Source of the DNA: an uncultured Acetatifactor sp. | GTDB taxonomy: Bacteria > Bacillota > Clostridia > Lachnospirales > Lachnospiraceae | Reading direction: 5' to 3' | DNA length: 64,000 nt | Assembly: GCA_910578815.1 (NCBI GenBank) | Contig: CAJTSE010000007.1 | Location: 43,631 to 107,630 of the forward strand | Shown here: one piece after another, positions 7,832 through 16,611 of the stretch | Position numbering within the stretch: the stretch's first letter is position 1 | Layout of the letters: the number at the start of each line of letters is the position of its first letter | The notes under the pieces: generated by a model | Databases searched by the model: none | What the model was told of the DNA's origin: nothing | Seen by the model: the letters and a program-made list of their open reading frames with translations, nothing else | Translations under genes and position numbers: made by a program

Positions 7832-9381
7832 CAGCTCCCCTTTACGATCAGAAGCTTCTGCCCTATCTTTAATTCATCACTTTCCAGATTATTCATTTTC
7901 CTCATAGTATCTACCGGCACATAATATTTCTTACCGATATTCCAAAGATTATCTCCTTCCTTTACCATATAAACCGCCATGCCCGGAAGACTGCTCATCT
8001 TTCCCGTATCCAGAGGCGAAACGGTCACCTGGCTGATCAGCTCCACCGGCACCGTCTTAAACACTACCGTTGAAAAGCTTAAGACTGCCTTCACATCCAT
8101 TTCTTCCCCGTCCAGCATGGTCGCCTGCAGCTGTTCTACCGATCCCTGAACCGTGTCAATATCCTCCGGTGCAATATCCGGCACCTCCAGGGTATACTGA
8201 TAAGGGATCTGAGCCTGGGTACATCCATAAGGCGCATCATCCTCTCCAGTAATGTACATGACCTTCACCGTAAGGCTGCCCTGAAGCAGAATCCCGTTTT
8301 CCACCACTGTCTGTTGTTCCAATGCCACCGTACCTTCACTGTGCAGCAGCTGCAGAACATTTCCCGCCTTGACATGAATATGATCCGTCACTTTTGTCTT
8401 CCCCGTAACCCTTGCCAGAAGTTGTCTTAAGTCCGCCCTGTGAGTCACCGTGCCAATCTCGTTGGAAACCCCATAAATATCAGATATGATCTCCAGCTCT
8501 TCCTCTTCATAAACGCGAATGGCAAAATCCAGTACCAGTTCCAGGCCGATGCTGCGTTCTTCCCCGTCAAAATCCGGCCGTACTGCCAGCTCCTTCTGCC
8601 CCAGGCGGCAGCGAATGTCCGGAAGCATACCTTCCCTGCATCCGTGGCACTCCAGTACGCCGCTAAATGGAATGGCCGTCTCAAAGGAGCGGATGGGATG
8701 TTCTTCCCCTTCTCCTTCATATAAAATGAATACATGCACATCCCCTGACATTGAAATCTTCTCTTCCATCACCTTGAAATCCATATCGCCCAACGAAATA
8801 TTATCCCAAAGGACCTGGAAGATATTGGGATAATTAGAAGGCAGACTGACTTCCTCCTTCAACCGGAAAATATCATTTTTACAAATGGCGATCTGGGCCA
8901 CCTCTAAGGGCCTTCTGCGATATTCTGCTTTTTCATCTCCATGCACCGCCACCGGTGCTTCCTCATCGTATAGTTCTTCCACCTTTGCCGACAGAGTAAC
9001 AAGCGCCTGTATATTTAACTTCCGGGAGTTTATCATGCCTATCGTAAGATCCTCTGTCACCCCGTCCACACTTACATTGTCCGCAGGCACTACTCCACGC
9101 AGGTTAATTCTTTCGTCAAAGGGCACCCTTCCATCCAGCGCCACAAGGCTGCTGCCTTCCTCCCTTGTATGATAAAGTATCACATATGCCAGGTAGCCCC
9201 GCGCATTGACAAAGTCCGTACCGGGCCGAATCTCTTCGATGACAATCTCGCCCTTCTCCAGATTCAGCGTATTTACGTCCGGTCTGCTGTCCGGTATATT
9301 CAAGTCGTCCTCCAGTGTAAATTGTGTGACCGCTTCCGTTTTTACGCGGTCCATATGTATGTTTCTCTTGATCAGCTCCAC
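7831..9381 (-). CDS. sipL: SipL-like spore morphogenesis protein (SPOCS/DUF3794 + LysM)
   Basis: 516 residues with several DUF3794 (SPOCS) beta-rich repeats and a C-terminal LysM domain (about 465-513: YMVKEGDNLWNIGKKYYVP, DELKIGQKLLIV). This architecture and length match Clostridioides difficile SipL, which binds SpoIVA through LysM to place the coat on the forespore in the mother cell. Start is GTG at 9381 with GGAGG at 7 nt. The 72-bp upstream gap is very AT-rich and may hold a sporulation-sigma promoter, but I cannot define it. Other SPOCS-LysM proteins of unknown role exist, so orthology is likely rather than certain. Confidence 0.82.
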   Translation of the reverse strand: MELIKRNIHMDRVKTEAVTQFTLEDDLNIPDSRPDVNTLNLEKGEIVIEEIRPGTDFVNARGYLAYVILYHTREEGSSLVALDGRVPFDERINLRGVVPADNVSVDGVTEDLTIGMINSRKLNIQALVTLSAKVEELYDEEAPVAVHGDEKAEYRRRPLEVAQIAICKNDIFRLKEEVSLPSNYPNIFQVLWDNISLGDMDFKVMEEKISMSGDVHVFILYEGEGEEHPIRSFETAIPFSGVLECHGCREGMLPDIRCRLGQKELAVRPDFDGEERSIGLELVLDFAIRVYEEEELEIISDIYGVSNEIGTVTHRADLRQLLARVTGKTKVTDHIHVKAGNVLQLLHSEGTVALEQQTVVENGILLQGSLTVKVMYITGEDDAPYGCTQAQIPYQYTLEVPDIAPEDIDTVQGSVEQLQATMLDGEEMDVKAVLSFSTVVFKTVPVELISQVTVSPLDTGKMSSLPGMAVYMVKEGDNLWNIGKKYYVPVDTMRKMNNLESDELKIGQKLLIVKGS

Positions 9382-9453
9382 AAAAATACCTCCACATATA
9401 TACTGGTATAAGTATATATATGAAGGTGTTTTCCAGAAAAGAACCGATGCACT

Positions 9454-10356
9454 CTATACCGCGCCTATGAGTTCGGAAACGTCTTCCACATGATACTGCT
9501 TCATATAGGCCTCAATGCCCTCCACCACCTCCACGGTGGCATAGGGATTTACAAAATTCATGGCCCCGACGCTGACGGCGCTGGCCCCTGCCAGCAAAAA
9601 TTCCACAGCGTCTTCACCTGTGGCAATTCCGCCCATGCCGATCACCGGTATCTTTACCGCATGTGCCGCCTGATACACCATGCGGACTGCAACAGGCTTG
9701 ATAGCAGGGCCACTCATGCCTCCAGTCCTGTTAGCAAGCGCAAATTTCCGTTTATGAATATCTATCTTCATGCCGGTAATGGTATTAATCAGGGACAACG
9801 CATCTGCCCCCGCAGCCTCCGCCGCTTTTGCCATTTCCGTAATATCCGTCACGTTAGGACTCAGTTTCATGATCACAGGCTGTTTTGCGTATTTCTTCAT
9901 TTCCGCTGTAATATGATACAAGGCGTCTGCCTTCTGCCCAAAGGCAATGGCCCCTTCCTTCACATTAGGACAGGAAACATTGATCTCCAGCATGGAAACC
10001 GCCTGTTCTTCCCCCAGACGCTCCACCGTCTCCACATAATCCTCCACCGTTCTGCCGCAGACATTCACAATAATTTTGGTGTCATACTGCTTTAAAAAAG
10101 GAATATCCCGCTTCAGAAACACGTCAATGCCTGGATTCTGCAGCCCGATGGCGTTCAGCATTCCTCCGTATACTTCAGCTACCCGCGGGACTGGATTCCC
10201 CTCCCAGGGTACATTTGCCACCCCTTTGGTCACTACTGCCCCCAGACGGTTCAAATCCACAAATTCTCCGTACTCCATCCCGGAACCAAAAGTTCCCGAA
10301 GCCGTCATAACAGGATTTTTAAATGTTACGCCCGCAATCGTCACTTGTGTATTCAT
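9454..10356 (-). CDS. pyrD: Dihydroorotate dehydrogenase B, catalytic subunit
   Basis: Oxidises dihydroorotate to orotate in pyrimidine synthesis, passing electrons through PyrK to NAD. FMN-dependent TIM barrel of 300 aa; visible motifs are PVMTASGTFGSG, LEINVSCPNVKEG with the class 1B catalytic Cys, and VIGMGGIATGEDA near the FMN phosphate. Its ATG overlaps the pyrK stop by 4 nt (ATGA). Last gene of the pyrC-pyrK-pyrD operon. Confidence 0.96.
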   Translation of the reverse strand: MNTQVTIAGVTFKNPVMTASGTFGSGMEYGEFVDLNRLGAVVTKGVANVPWEGNPVPRVAEVYGGMLNAIGLQNPGIDVFLKRDIPFLKQYDTKIIVNVCGRTVEDYVETVERLGEEQAVSMLEINVSCPNVKEGAIAFGQKADALYHITAEMKKYAKQPVIMKLSPNVTDITEMAKAAEAAGADALSLINTITGMKIDIHKRKFALANRTGGMSGPAIKPVAVRMVYQAAHAVKIPVIGMGGIATGEDAVEFLLAGASAVSVGAMNFVNPYATVEVVEGIEAYMKQYHVEDVSELIGAV

Positions 10357-11162
10357 ATAGTTACCTCCGCCGCCTCAAACACCGGTCCATCCGTACAGAT
10401 ACGGGCATTATGCACATGAGAATGGTGATGAATCTCCTTTGTTTTTACCACACAGCCAAGACAAGCCCCCACACCGCAGGCCATATGCTCTTCCAGTGAA
10501 ATATAGGCCTTTATCTTCTGCTCCGCGGCATATGCCTTGACGGCGCGAAGCATAGGCATGGGACCGCAGGCATAGATCACGTCCGCCGTAAGTTCCTTCT
10601 CCCTGACAGCGTCCATAACATTTCCTCTCGTCCCCACGCTGCCGTCCTCCGTAGCTGTATATACCCTGCCATATTTTTCAAAATCCTCCCGCAGGAAAGT
10701 CTTCTCGTCCCGATAGCCAAGAATCATCGTGACCTCTTCACAGACAGCAGACATCGCTCCGTCTTGGCTCCCGTTCCCGCCAAGCTGCTTTACCAGCTCC
10801 AGGATGGGGGGGATACCAATGCCTCCGCCCATCAAAAAGACCCGTTTCCCCGCTGCCGCTTCCAGTGGGAAGCCGTTGCCCAGGATCCCCAGAACGGAAA
10901 TGTTCTCACCCTTTTCATAATAGGAAAATTCCCGTGTCCCACTGCCCGCCAGACGGTAAACTATACGCAGTGCCTGCCTGTCCTCACTAACCTCACAGAT
11001 GCTGATGGGCCTGGGAAGCAGAGTACTTTTGTCCCTGGGATAAATACATAGAAACTGCCCCGGCCTTGCCTGTTTTGCCAGAGAGGTTTCGATCCACATA
11101 TCATAAATTCCCGGTGCAATTTCCTCTTGAGAAAACACCGCTGCATTTTGTTTTTGCTTCAT
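10353..11162 (-). CDS. pyrK: Dihydroorotate dehydrogenase B, electron-transfer subunit
   Basis: Flavoprotein that carries electrons from PyrD to NAD+ through FAD and a [2Fe-2S] cluster. The ferredoxin-reductase fold shows LLPRPISI (FAD binding), GGGIGIPPIL (NAD binding) and the cluster ligands CGVGACLGC plus the final Cys of ARICTDGPVF. Between the third and fourth cluster Cys is a His-rich stretch, IHHHSHVHN, longer than in B. subtilis PyrK. 269 aa, ATG 11162 with GGAGG. Overlaps pyrD by 4 nt. Confidence 0.95.
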   Translation of the reverse strand: MKQKQNAAVFSQEEIAPGIYDMWIETSLAKQARPGQFLCIYPRDKSTLLPRPISICEVSEDRQALRIVYRLAGSGTREFSYYEKGENISVLGILGNGFPLEAAAGKRVFLMGGGIGIPPILELVKQLGGNGSQDGAMSAVCEEVTMILGYRDEKTFLREDFEKYGRVYTATEDGSVGTRGNVMDAVREKELTADVIYACGPMPMLRAVKAYAAEQKIKAYISLEEHMACGVGACLGCVVKTKEIHHHSHVHNARICTDGPVFEAAEVTI

Positions 11163-11220
11163 TTTAGTCCTCCCGCCTCCTTATCCTTAAAACAAGACAT
11201 GCCTCTAACGGCACAAGCAT

Positions 11221-12480
11221 TTATAAAACCCTTCCGGCGCAGATCACGGCCACGACCTTCCCTTTGAGCTTCCGGCCGGTAAAAGGAGTATTACTTGCCT
11301 TGGAGGCATACTCCAAGGGAACCCACTCTGCCGTAGTATCAATGAGAATTATATCTGCAGGTCCACCCTCCGCCAGGTAACCGGCATTCAAATGATACAG
11401 GTTAGCCGGGTTGGTACTCATCAGTGTAAGCAGCTGCCTCATGGTAAGATAACCGCCGTCCACCAGTTCCGTAATGCCTAAGGCCAGCGCCGTTTCCAGT
11501 CCGATAATGCCGCTGGGGGCCTCCGTGATCCGCCTTGCCTTCTCTTCCGCCGTATGGGGAGCATGGTCCGTGGCAATCAGGTCAATGGTGCCATCCACCA
11601 AACCTTTAATAATCGCCTGCCTGTCCGCCTCTTCCCTGAGCGGCGGATTCATCTTCGCCAAAGCACCGTATTGAATAACCGCTTCCTCCGTCAGGGTAAA
11701 GTGATGAGGCGCAGCCTCGGCATGGATGTTTTTGCCCTTTTCCTTTGCCCGGCGGATCAGCTCTACAGTCTCCTTTGCGCTGACATGCTGAATATTGATG
11801 CTCGCCCCCGTCTCCAGCGCAATCTTAAGATCCCTCTCCACCATGGTAGTCTCAGCTTCCCTGGGAGAACCGCCGATCCCGAAATATTCGCTTGCCCTGC
11901 CTTTGTTGATACCGTTGTTTTCAATCAGCCTCGGATCTTCCTCGTGAAAGCTGACAGGCATGTCCAGCGCCGCCGCGTTCCTCATGGCACTGCGCACGAC
12001 TTCCGCGTCGGTCAGAGGGATACCGTCGTCTGTAAAACCTACGGCCCCTGCCTCTGCCAGCGCCCGCATGGGTGCCAGCTCCTTTCCCTGCATGGCCATG
12101 GTCACATTGGCGCAGGTATACACATGGATGCCTGTTTCCTCTCCACGTTTTTGCACAAATGCAAGCGTTTCCAGATTATCCACCGGCGGCCTTGTGTTGG
12201 CCATTAAAACCACGCTGGTAAAGCCTCCGCGGGCAGCAGCCGCTGCCCCGGTGGCAATATCCTCTTTCTCGGTAAAGCCCGGCTCTCTGAAATGAACGTG
12301 AACATCCACCAGTCCCGGAGCCACCAAAAGCCCCTCCGCATCAATCATTCTGCACTTTCTGTCAGGGGCCTCCAGTTTCTTTCCGATCTTTATAATAGTA
12401 TCATTTTCGATCAGCAGATCATAGTTTCCATCCCACCCCGATTTAGGGTCAATCATATATCCGTTTTTAATCAGCAGCAT
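11221..12480 (-). CDS. pyrC: Dihydroorotase
   Basis: Zinc amidohydrolase that closes carbamoyl aspartate to dihydroorotate, the step before PyrD. 419 aa of the Bacillus-type (class I) family: zinc motif DVHVHFREPG at about residues 59-68, ANTRPP, and ATDHAPH near 305. GGGAGG precedes ATG 12480. It leads the pyrC-pyrK-pyrD operon with a promoter only 20 bp upstream, too little room for a PyrR attenuator, so regulation is not evident from the leader. Confidence 0.96.
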   Translation of the reverse strand: MLLIKNGYMIDPKSGWDGNYDLLIENDTIIKIGKKLEAPDRKCRMIDAEGLLVAPGLVDVHVHFREPGFTEKEDIATGAAAAARGGFTSVVLMANTRPPVDNLETLAFVQKRGEETGIHVYTCANVTMAMQGKELAPMRALAEAGAVGFTDDGIPLTDAEVVRSAMRNAAALDMPVSFHEEDPRLIENNGINKGRASEYFGIGGSPREAETTMVERDLKIALETGASINIQHVSAKETVELIRRAKEKGKNIHAEAAPHHFTLTEEAVIQYGALAKMNPPLREEADRQAIIKGLVDGTIDLIATDHAPHTAEEKARRITEAPSGIIGLETALALGITELVDGGYLTMRQLLTLMSTNPANLYHLNAGYLAEGGPADIILIDTTAEWVPLEYASKASNTPFTGRKLKGKVVAVICAGRVL

Positions 12481-12497
12481 AAGTACCTCCCAGGCTC

Positions 12498-12526
12498 ATC
12501 ATACCATATTTCCTGCCGGCAGACAA
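12498..12526 (-). promoter_or_regulatory. SigmaA-type promoter of the pyr operon
   Basis: TTGTCT (12526-12521), 17 bp, TATGAT (12503-12498) on the minus strand, directly downstream of structured repeat copy 1. Confidence 0.55.
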
Positions 12527-12531
12527 GTAAT

Positions 12532-12720
12532 TCGCAGGCGGCAGTCGGTCGTTGTTCTCAATGCAGACTGTGCAAAGAGTGCTTCGCACTCTTTATGCTT
12601 GTCGGTACTTGACACGCGTATTGTGCTTGCCTATGTACCGTTACGTCGCGCCTCAAGCGAAAGCGGGTCTGCATGAGAATGACGGCCGGCTGTCGCCGTC
12701 AGGCTGTTGGAGGCCGAACT
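12532..12720 (-). repeat. Structured intergenic element, copy 1
   Basis: Homologous to 18174-18365. Main stem: 12537-12568 pairs with 12667-12697, for instance TTCTCAATGCAGAC with GTCTGCATGAGAA; most stem differences are G-T wobbles. An inner stem CGGTAC/GTACCG lies within, and copy 1 carries an extra hairpin AAGAGTG-CTTCG-CACTCTT at 12575-12593 absent from copy 2. The element begins about 10-30 nt after the stop of the PrcB-like lipoprotein gene, read on the minus strand, and ends just before the pyr promoter. It could act as 3'-UTR RNA structure, as a REP-like repeat or as a small mobile element; no transposase is seen. Confidence 0.7.
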
Positions 12721-12728
12721 GCAACTTC

Positions 12729-13151
12729 TCATTCGAAGATCACGGTTTGCTCCAAAAATTCCGTCTTCAGTACAATTACGGGATAAGAGGGCGTCTTTCC
12801 GTTCTTGTCACCGGCCTCCGGCCCCAAAAGACTGGTATTCACACATATGTTGTTTTCCGTCAGGTACAGCTCTTCTACCGCAATGCTGTAACCGCCTGTC
12901 TTCTGCTCTCCATAACCGATACATATGTACAGATTAACATTATCGGTATATGTAATCTGAAAAGCCGTACTTTTCTTTTCTTCAATGATACCCTTAAGCT
13001 CTTCCGGAATCATGTCTTCGCTGAGAACCGTAAAATCAAGATCTCGCAGCTTGATCTTCTCATCGCTTAAATAGGTACAGCCCGTAAACAGCATACTTGC
13101 CATCAGCAGCAGACACAGAAGGCTCCTTGTTACGATCCGTCTCTTTTTCAA
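12729..13151 (-). CDS. PrcB-like lipoprotein
   Basis: 140 residues: lipoprotein signal (LLCLLLMASMLFTGC, lipobox Cys near residue 25), then a compact domain with YICIGYGEQKTGGYSIAVEE, the pattern of the PrcB C-terminal domain (PF14343). PrcB proteins are thought to assist a surface protease complex in spirochaetes; a protease partner is not in this window. Start is TTG at 13151 with GAGG 5 nt upstream. The structured repeat copy 1 follows directly after the stop. Confidence 0.72.
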   Translation of the reverse strand: MKKRRIVTRSLLCLLLMASMLFTGCTYLSDEKIKLRDLDFTVLSEDMIPEELKGIIEEKKSTAFQITYTDNVNLYICIGYGEQKTGGYSIAVEELYLTENNICVNTSLLGPEAGDKNGKTPSYPVIVLKTEFLEQTVIFE

Positions 13152-13283
13152 TGTTGCCTCGCATTAACCTTTTACTTTTGCTAATATTTATGCTAAACTG
13201 TATATGATTATTACATGCAGCTGACTCCGGGCCGCATACAGACGCCCGGACCATATGTATGTTCCGATATGCGAGGGATTTGT

Positions 13284-14024
13284 ATGATTCGCTTTATTGT
13301 AATCGTCCTATATCTGGTGCTTTATTTAATTCTTTCCCTTCCCGTGCTTTTTGTGGAATGGATCATTGGAAAATTTAATCCGCGGCTGAAGGCAAAAAGC
13401 TCCATGGCTTTGGTATCCTGGGGCTTTCGTTGCATTACCTTTCTGGCCGGCACAAAGGTCATCGTAAAGGGCCGGGAAAACATCCCCTCGGACACCGCCG
13501 TCCTTTATGTGGGAAATCACCGCAGTTTTTTTGACATTGTGCTGACCTGCACGCTTTTTCCGGGAGTCACCGGCTATGTGGCAAAGGTGGAAATGAGAAA
13601 AGCGCCCATTCTGTCCCTGTGGATGAAAAATATACACTGCCTGTTTCTGGACCGCAGCGATATTCGCAAAGGGCTGAAAACCATTCTTCAGGGAGTAGAA
13701 GAGGTGAAAAATGGCTATTCCCTCTGTATCTTCCCCGAAGGCACCCGCAACAAGATAAATGATACCTTCCTTCCGTTTAAAGAAGGCAGTCTGAAAATCG
13801 CAGAAAAGGGCAGGGTTCCCATTGTGCCCCTGACCCTGGTAAATACTGCCCAGGCCTTTGAGGATCACCTGCCCAAGGTAAAAAAAGCTACTGTAGTAAT
13901 TGACTTTGGTGCCCCCGTCTATCCTGAGCAGCTGGATCAGATTCCCCGCCGGAATCTGGGCAATTACGTCTTCAAAATGATCCAAGATCGTTATTTTTCC
14001 ATAAAAGAAGAATACTTTACATAA
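13284..14024 (+). CDS. plsC: 1-acyl-sn-glycerol-3-phosphate acyltransferase
   Basis: Acylates lysophosphatidic acid to phosphatidic acid at the membrane, supplying phospholipids. 246 aa with an N-terminal hydrophobic segment, the NHRSFFD catalytic box (HX4D) and the FPEGTR substrate box. ATG 13284 follows GAGGGA at 5 nt; an upstream in-frame ATG at 13215 has no ribosome site. It is the only plus-strand gene in a minus-strand neighbourhood, and its stop overlaps the stop of convergent murF by 8 bp. Confidence 0.92.
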   Translation: MIRFIVIVLYLVLYLILSLPVLFVEWIIGKFNPRLKAKSSMALVSWGFRCITFLAGTKVIVKGRENIPSDTAVLYVGNHRSFFDIVLTCTLFPGVTGYVAKVEMRKAPILSLWMKNIHCLFLDRSDIRKGLKTILQGVEEVKNGYSLCIFPEGTRNKINDTFLPFKEGSLKIAEKGRVPIVPLTLVNTAQAFEDHLPKVKKATVVIDFGAPVYPEQLDQIPRRNLGNYVFKMIQDRYFSIKEEYFT

Positions 14025-15516
14025 CCGCCCCTTTTCTCTGAAGAAATTCCAGCACACTGGTAAATTCCATACCATGAGACGCTTTGATCAGTACCGTACT
14101 GCCTTGGGGAATATATTCTTCTAGCTTTTCATCCAACGCCTTCAACAGCATCTCCTTATCCGGAAAATATACCGCCTGGACTTTTCCCTTTCCGTGCTCC
14201 GATGCTGCCCGGTAGGTATGCCGAGAATTTTCTCCCACGCAAAGCAATCCGTCAATATCTGCCAACGCCGCGTATTCGCCCACCCCTGCATGAAGGGCAT
14301 CCGAATCCTCCCCCAATTCAAACATATCTCCCAGTATGGCAACCTTCTTTGTATTCGCCAGGGCCAGCAGGTCAATGGCTGCCCGCATGGATGCCGGATT
14401 GGCGTTATAGCAGTCGTCGATCAGGGTAAATCCGGGAAGACGTATCAGATGATTTCGCCCTTCTACGGGCTGTATCTTTTCGATTCCTTTGACAATCTCT
14501 TCATGGGAAAGCCCGAACAGCCCTGCCACACATGCCGCCGCAGCCGCATTCATCACCATATGAACACCGGGAAGGGGCACATGTACCAATGCCTCTGCCG
14601 TATCTGCAGCGACAGCTTCCCCCTGCATTACCTTTTGCTCTGCATCGCTATTAGCCGTCTGCGGCCGCCGAAACTGCAGAACTGCATTACTTCCCCACAG
14701 CCCATGACTCTCGATCCTTCCGGCTGTCACTTCCTCCGACGGGTTTCCACCCAGTCCGAAAAAATGAGGACGACGGCCTTTCACCTCACTCAGACTCCTT
14801 AATTTGTCGTCCTCCCCGTTTAAACAGACCTCTCCGTCCTCCGCCATAAAGTCAAATATTTCTGATTTAGCCTTCAGGATACCGTCCCTGGTCTTTAAAT
14901 TTTCCAGATGGCATTGCCCAATATTGGTAATCACGCAGACATTGGGCCGCACCATCCTGCTGAGCCGGTGCATCTCCCCAAAATCGCTGATCCCCATTTC
15001 TACCACTGCTGCCTGATGTTCCTCCCGAATGCGCAGCAGCGTCAGGGGAACGCCGATCTCATTATTGAAATTCCCTTCCGTCTTCAACACCCGAAATCTT
15101 TGTGCCAGCACTCCGGCAATAAACTCCTTCGTGCTGGTCTTTCCTACACTTCCCGTAATTCCTACAATGGGAATATTCAGCTTTTTGCGGTAAAACTCCC
15201 CTATATCCTTCAAAGCCTGAAGCGTTTCTTTCACCAGACAATAACTGCCCCAGCCGGAGCAGTCAGCCCCCGTCTCTTCCTGTACCTGCTCAGGCGTCTT
15301 TTCAACTATTGAAAGAAACGCTCCCGCCTCATATACCTGACCGACAAACCGGTGTCCGTCCACCCGTTCTCCCGCCACGGCCACAAATACACTCCCTGCT
15401 CCTGCCTTTCGTGAATCAATCACTACACACGTAACACAAGTGTCATCTTTTGTGCCGTTTCTTAATACCAGCTGTCCGCCGCAGGCCTGGGCAATCTCTT
15501 TTACGGATAAATTCAT
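14017..15516 (-). CDS. murF: UDP-MurNAc-tripeptide:D-Ala-D-Ala ligase
   Basis: Adds D-Ala-D-Ala to the UDP-MurNAc tripeptide, the last cytosolic stem-peptide step. ATP loop GITGSVGKTSTKEF, central-domain HLENLKTRDGILKAKSEIF and C-terminal DDCYNANPASMRAAID are typical. 499 aa is slightly longer than average (450-480), owing to a loop near residues 250-310 with a Glu/Ala-rich insertion. Start chosen at ATG 15516; a TTG at 15525 overlaps the ddl stop. Directly follows ddl, whose product it uses, so the pair is a functional operon. Confidence 0.95.
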   Translation of the reverse strand: MNLSVKEIAQACGGQLVLRNGTKDDTCVTCVVIDSRKAGAGSVFVAVAGERVDGHRFVGQVYEAGAFLSIVEKTPEQVQEETGADCSGWGSYCLVKETLQALKDIGEFYRKKLNIPIVGITGSVGKTSTKEFIAGVLAQRFRVLKTEGNFNNEIGVPLTLLRIREEHQAAVVEMGISDFGEMHRLSRMVRPNVCVITNIGQCHLENLKTRDGILKAKSEIFDFMAEDGEVCLNGEDDKLRSLSEVKGRRPHFFGLGGNPSEEVTAGRIESHGLWGSNAVLQFRRPQTANSDAEQKVMQGEAVAADTAEALVHVPLPGVHMVMNAAAAACVAGLFGLSHEEIVKGIEKIQPVEGRNHLIRLPGFTLIDDCYNANPASMRAAIDLLALANTKKVAILGDMFELGEDSDALHAGVGEYAALADIDGLLCVGENSRHTYRAASEHGKGKVQAVYFPDKEMLLKALDEKLEEYIPQGSTVLIKASHGMEFTSVLEFLQRKGAVM

Positions 15517-15521
15517 ACTGT

Positions 15522-16547
15522 TCAACCTTTCAAGCTGTTGTTCAAAATCATTTCACATAATGTGGGAAAATCTATTCCCAGCACGGCTGCTTCCTGTGGA
15601 AGCAGGGACACGGGAGTCATTCCTGGCAGGGTATTTGCCTCCAGACAGAAGATCTCTCCTCCATGATTCATCCTGAAATCCATCCTGGCATAATTTTTCA
15701 GGCGCAGTACTGCAAATACCCGTTCTGCCATCTTTTGAAGCTCTTCTGTTTTCTCTTTCGGCAGTTCTGCAGGGCAGGTTTCCACCGTACTGCCTGCCTG
15801 ATATTTATTGCGATAGTCATAAAAGCCTTTCTTCGGGGCAATCTCAATCACCGGAAGCGCCTTCCCGTCCATCACACCCACCGAAAATTCCCTGCCCTCT
15901 ATGTACTGCTCAATGATTACCTCGTCATCATAGCGAAAGGCTTCCTCTTTGGCTGCCTCGTATTCTTTTTCGTCCCATGCAATGCAGACTCCCACGCTGG
16001 AGCCGCCGCAGCACGCCTTGACGATGCAGGGGAAAGGTACTTTCTTTTCTTCCCTCTCTCCCTTTTTCAGGCGGATACCTGCAGGCGTGGGAATGTCGTA
16101 TGCCTTAAACATATCCTTGGTGATGCCCTTATCCATGGCCAAAGCAGAGCTGACAAAATCCGTTCCCGTGTAAGGAATGCCCAACAGCTCCAGACAAGCC
16201 TGGACCTTTCCGTCCTCCCCGTTTGCTCCGTGCAGTGCTAAAAACACACAGTCCGCCCGCCCGCAGATTTCAAGCACATTAGGGCCAAAAAAGCTCCTCC
16301 CCCCGTCCGAACGCAGAGCTTTCACCTCTTCCAGATCAGGGTTCTTCTCACTGATGTCTCCGATCTTTTCCGCCCAGTCCACTTCTTTTTCAAAAATATT
16401 TAAGCAGTCTCCCTCATAACCAAGATAGACATCCAGCAGAATCGCCTGGTGTCCCTTCGCCTTCATCGCCTTGTAGATCATGCTTCCGGAGCTTAGGGAA
16501 ACGTCACGCTCCGTACTGATACCGCCTGCCAAAACTACAACCTTCAT
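15522..16547 (-). CDS. ddl: D-alanine--D-alanine ligase
   Basis: ATP-grasp enzyme that makes the D-Ala-D-Ala dipeptide used by MurF. 341 aa; motifs LAGGISTERDVSLSSG, LHGANGEDGKVQ (E/H region), KACCGGSSVGV and LEANTLPGMTPVSLLP are present, the last containing the metal-binding Glu and Asn. GAGGAAG before ATG 16547. A Lachnospiraceae-type insertion of about 40 residues lies after LGYEGD. Stop overlaps the possible TTG start of murF. Confidence 0.95.
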   Translation of the reverse strand: MKVVVLAGGISTERDVSLSSGSMIYKAMKAKGHQAILLDVYLGYEGDCLNIFEKEVDWAEKIGDISEKNPDLEEVKALRSDGGRSFFGPNVLEICGRADCVFLALHGANGEDGKVQACLELLGIPYTGTDFVSSALAMDKGITKDMFKAYDIPTPAGIRLKKGEREEKKVPFPCIVKACCGGSSVGVCIAWDEKEYEAAKEEAFRYDDEVIIEQYIEGREFSVGVMDGKALPVIEIAPKKGFYDYRNKYQAGSTVETCPAELPKEKTEELQKMAERVFAVLRLKNYARMDFRMNHGGEIFCLEANTLPGMTPVSLLPQEAAVLGIDFPTLCEMILNNSLKG

Positions 16548-16611
16548 ATCTTCCTCTCATTCTGCCGCACATAATGAGTGCATTATCACCCGGCACGGCC
16601 CAATTATCTAT

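Noticed and set aside
12552..13070. An open frame across structured repeat copy 1 with the peptide VAPQAKAGLHE
   Set aside because: The same peptide appears from copy 2 on an unrelated frame context; it is translation of the repeat, and it runs antisense into the PrcB-like gene.
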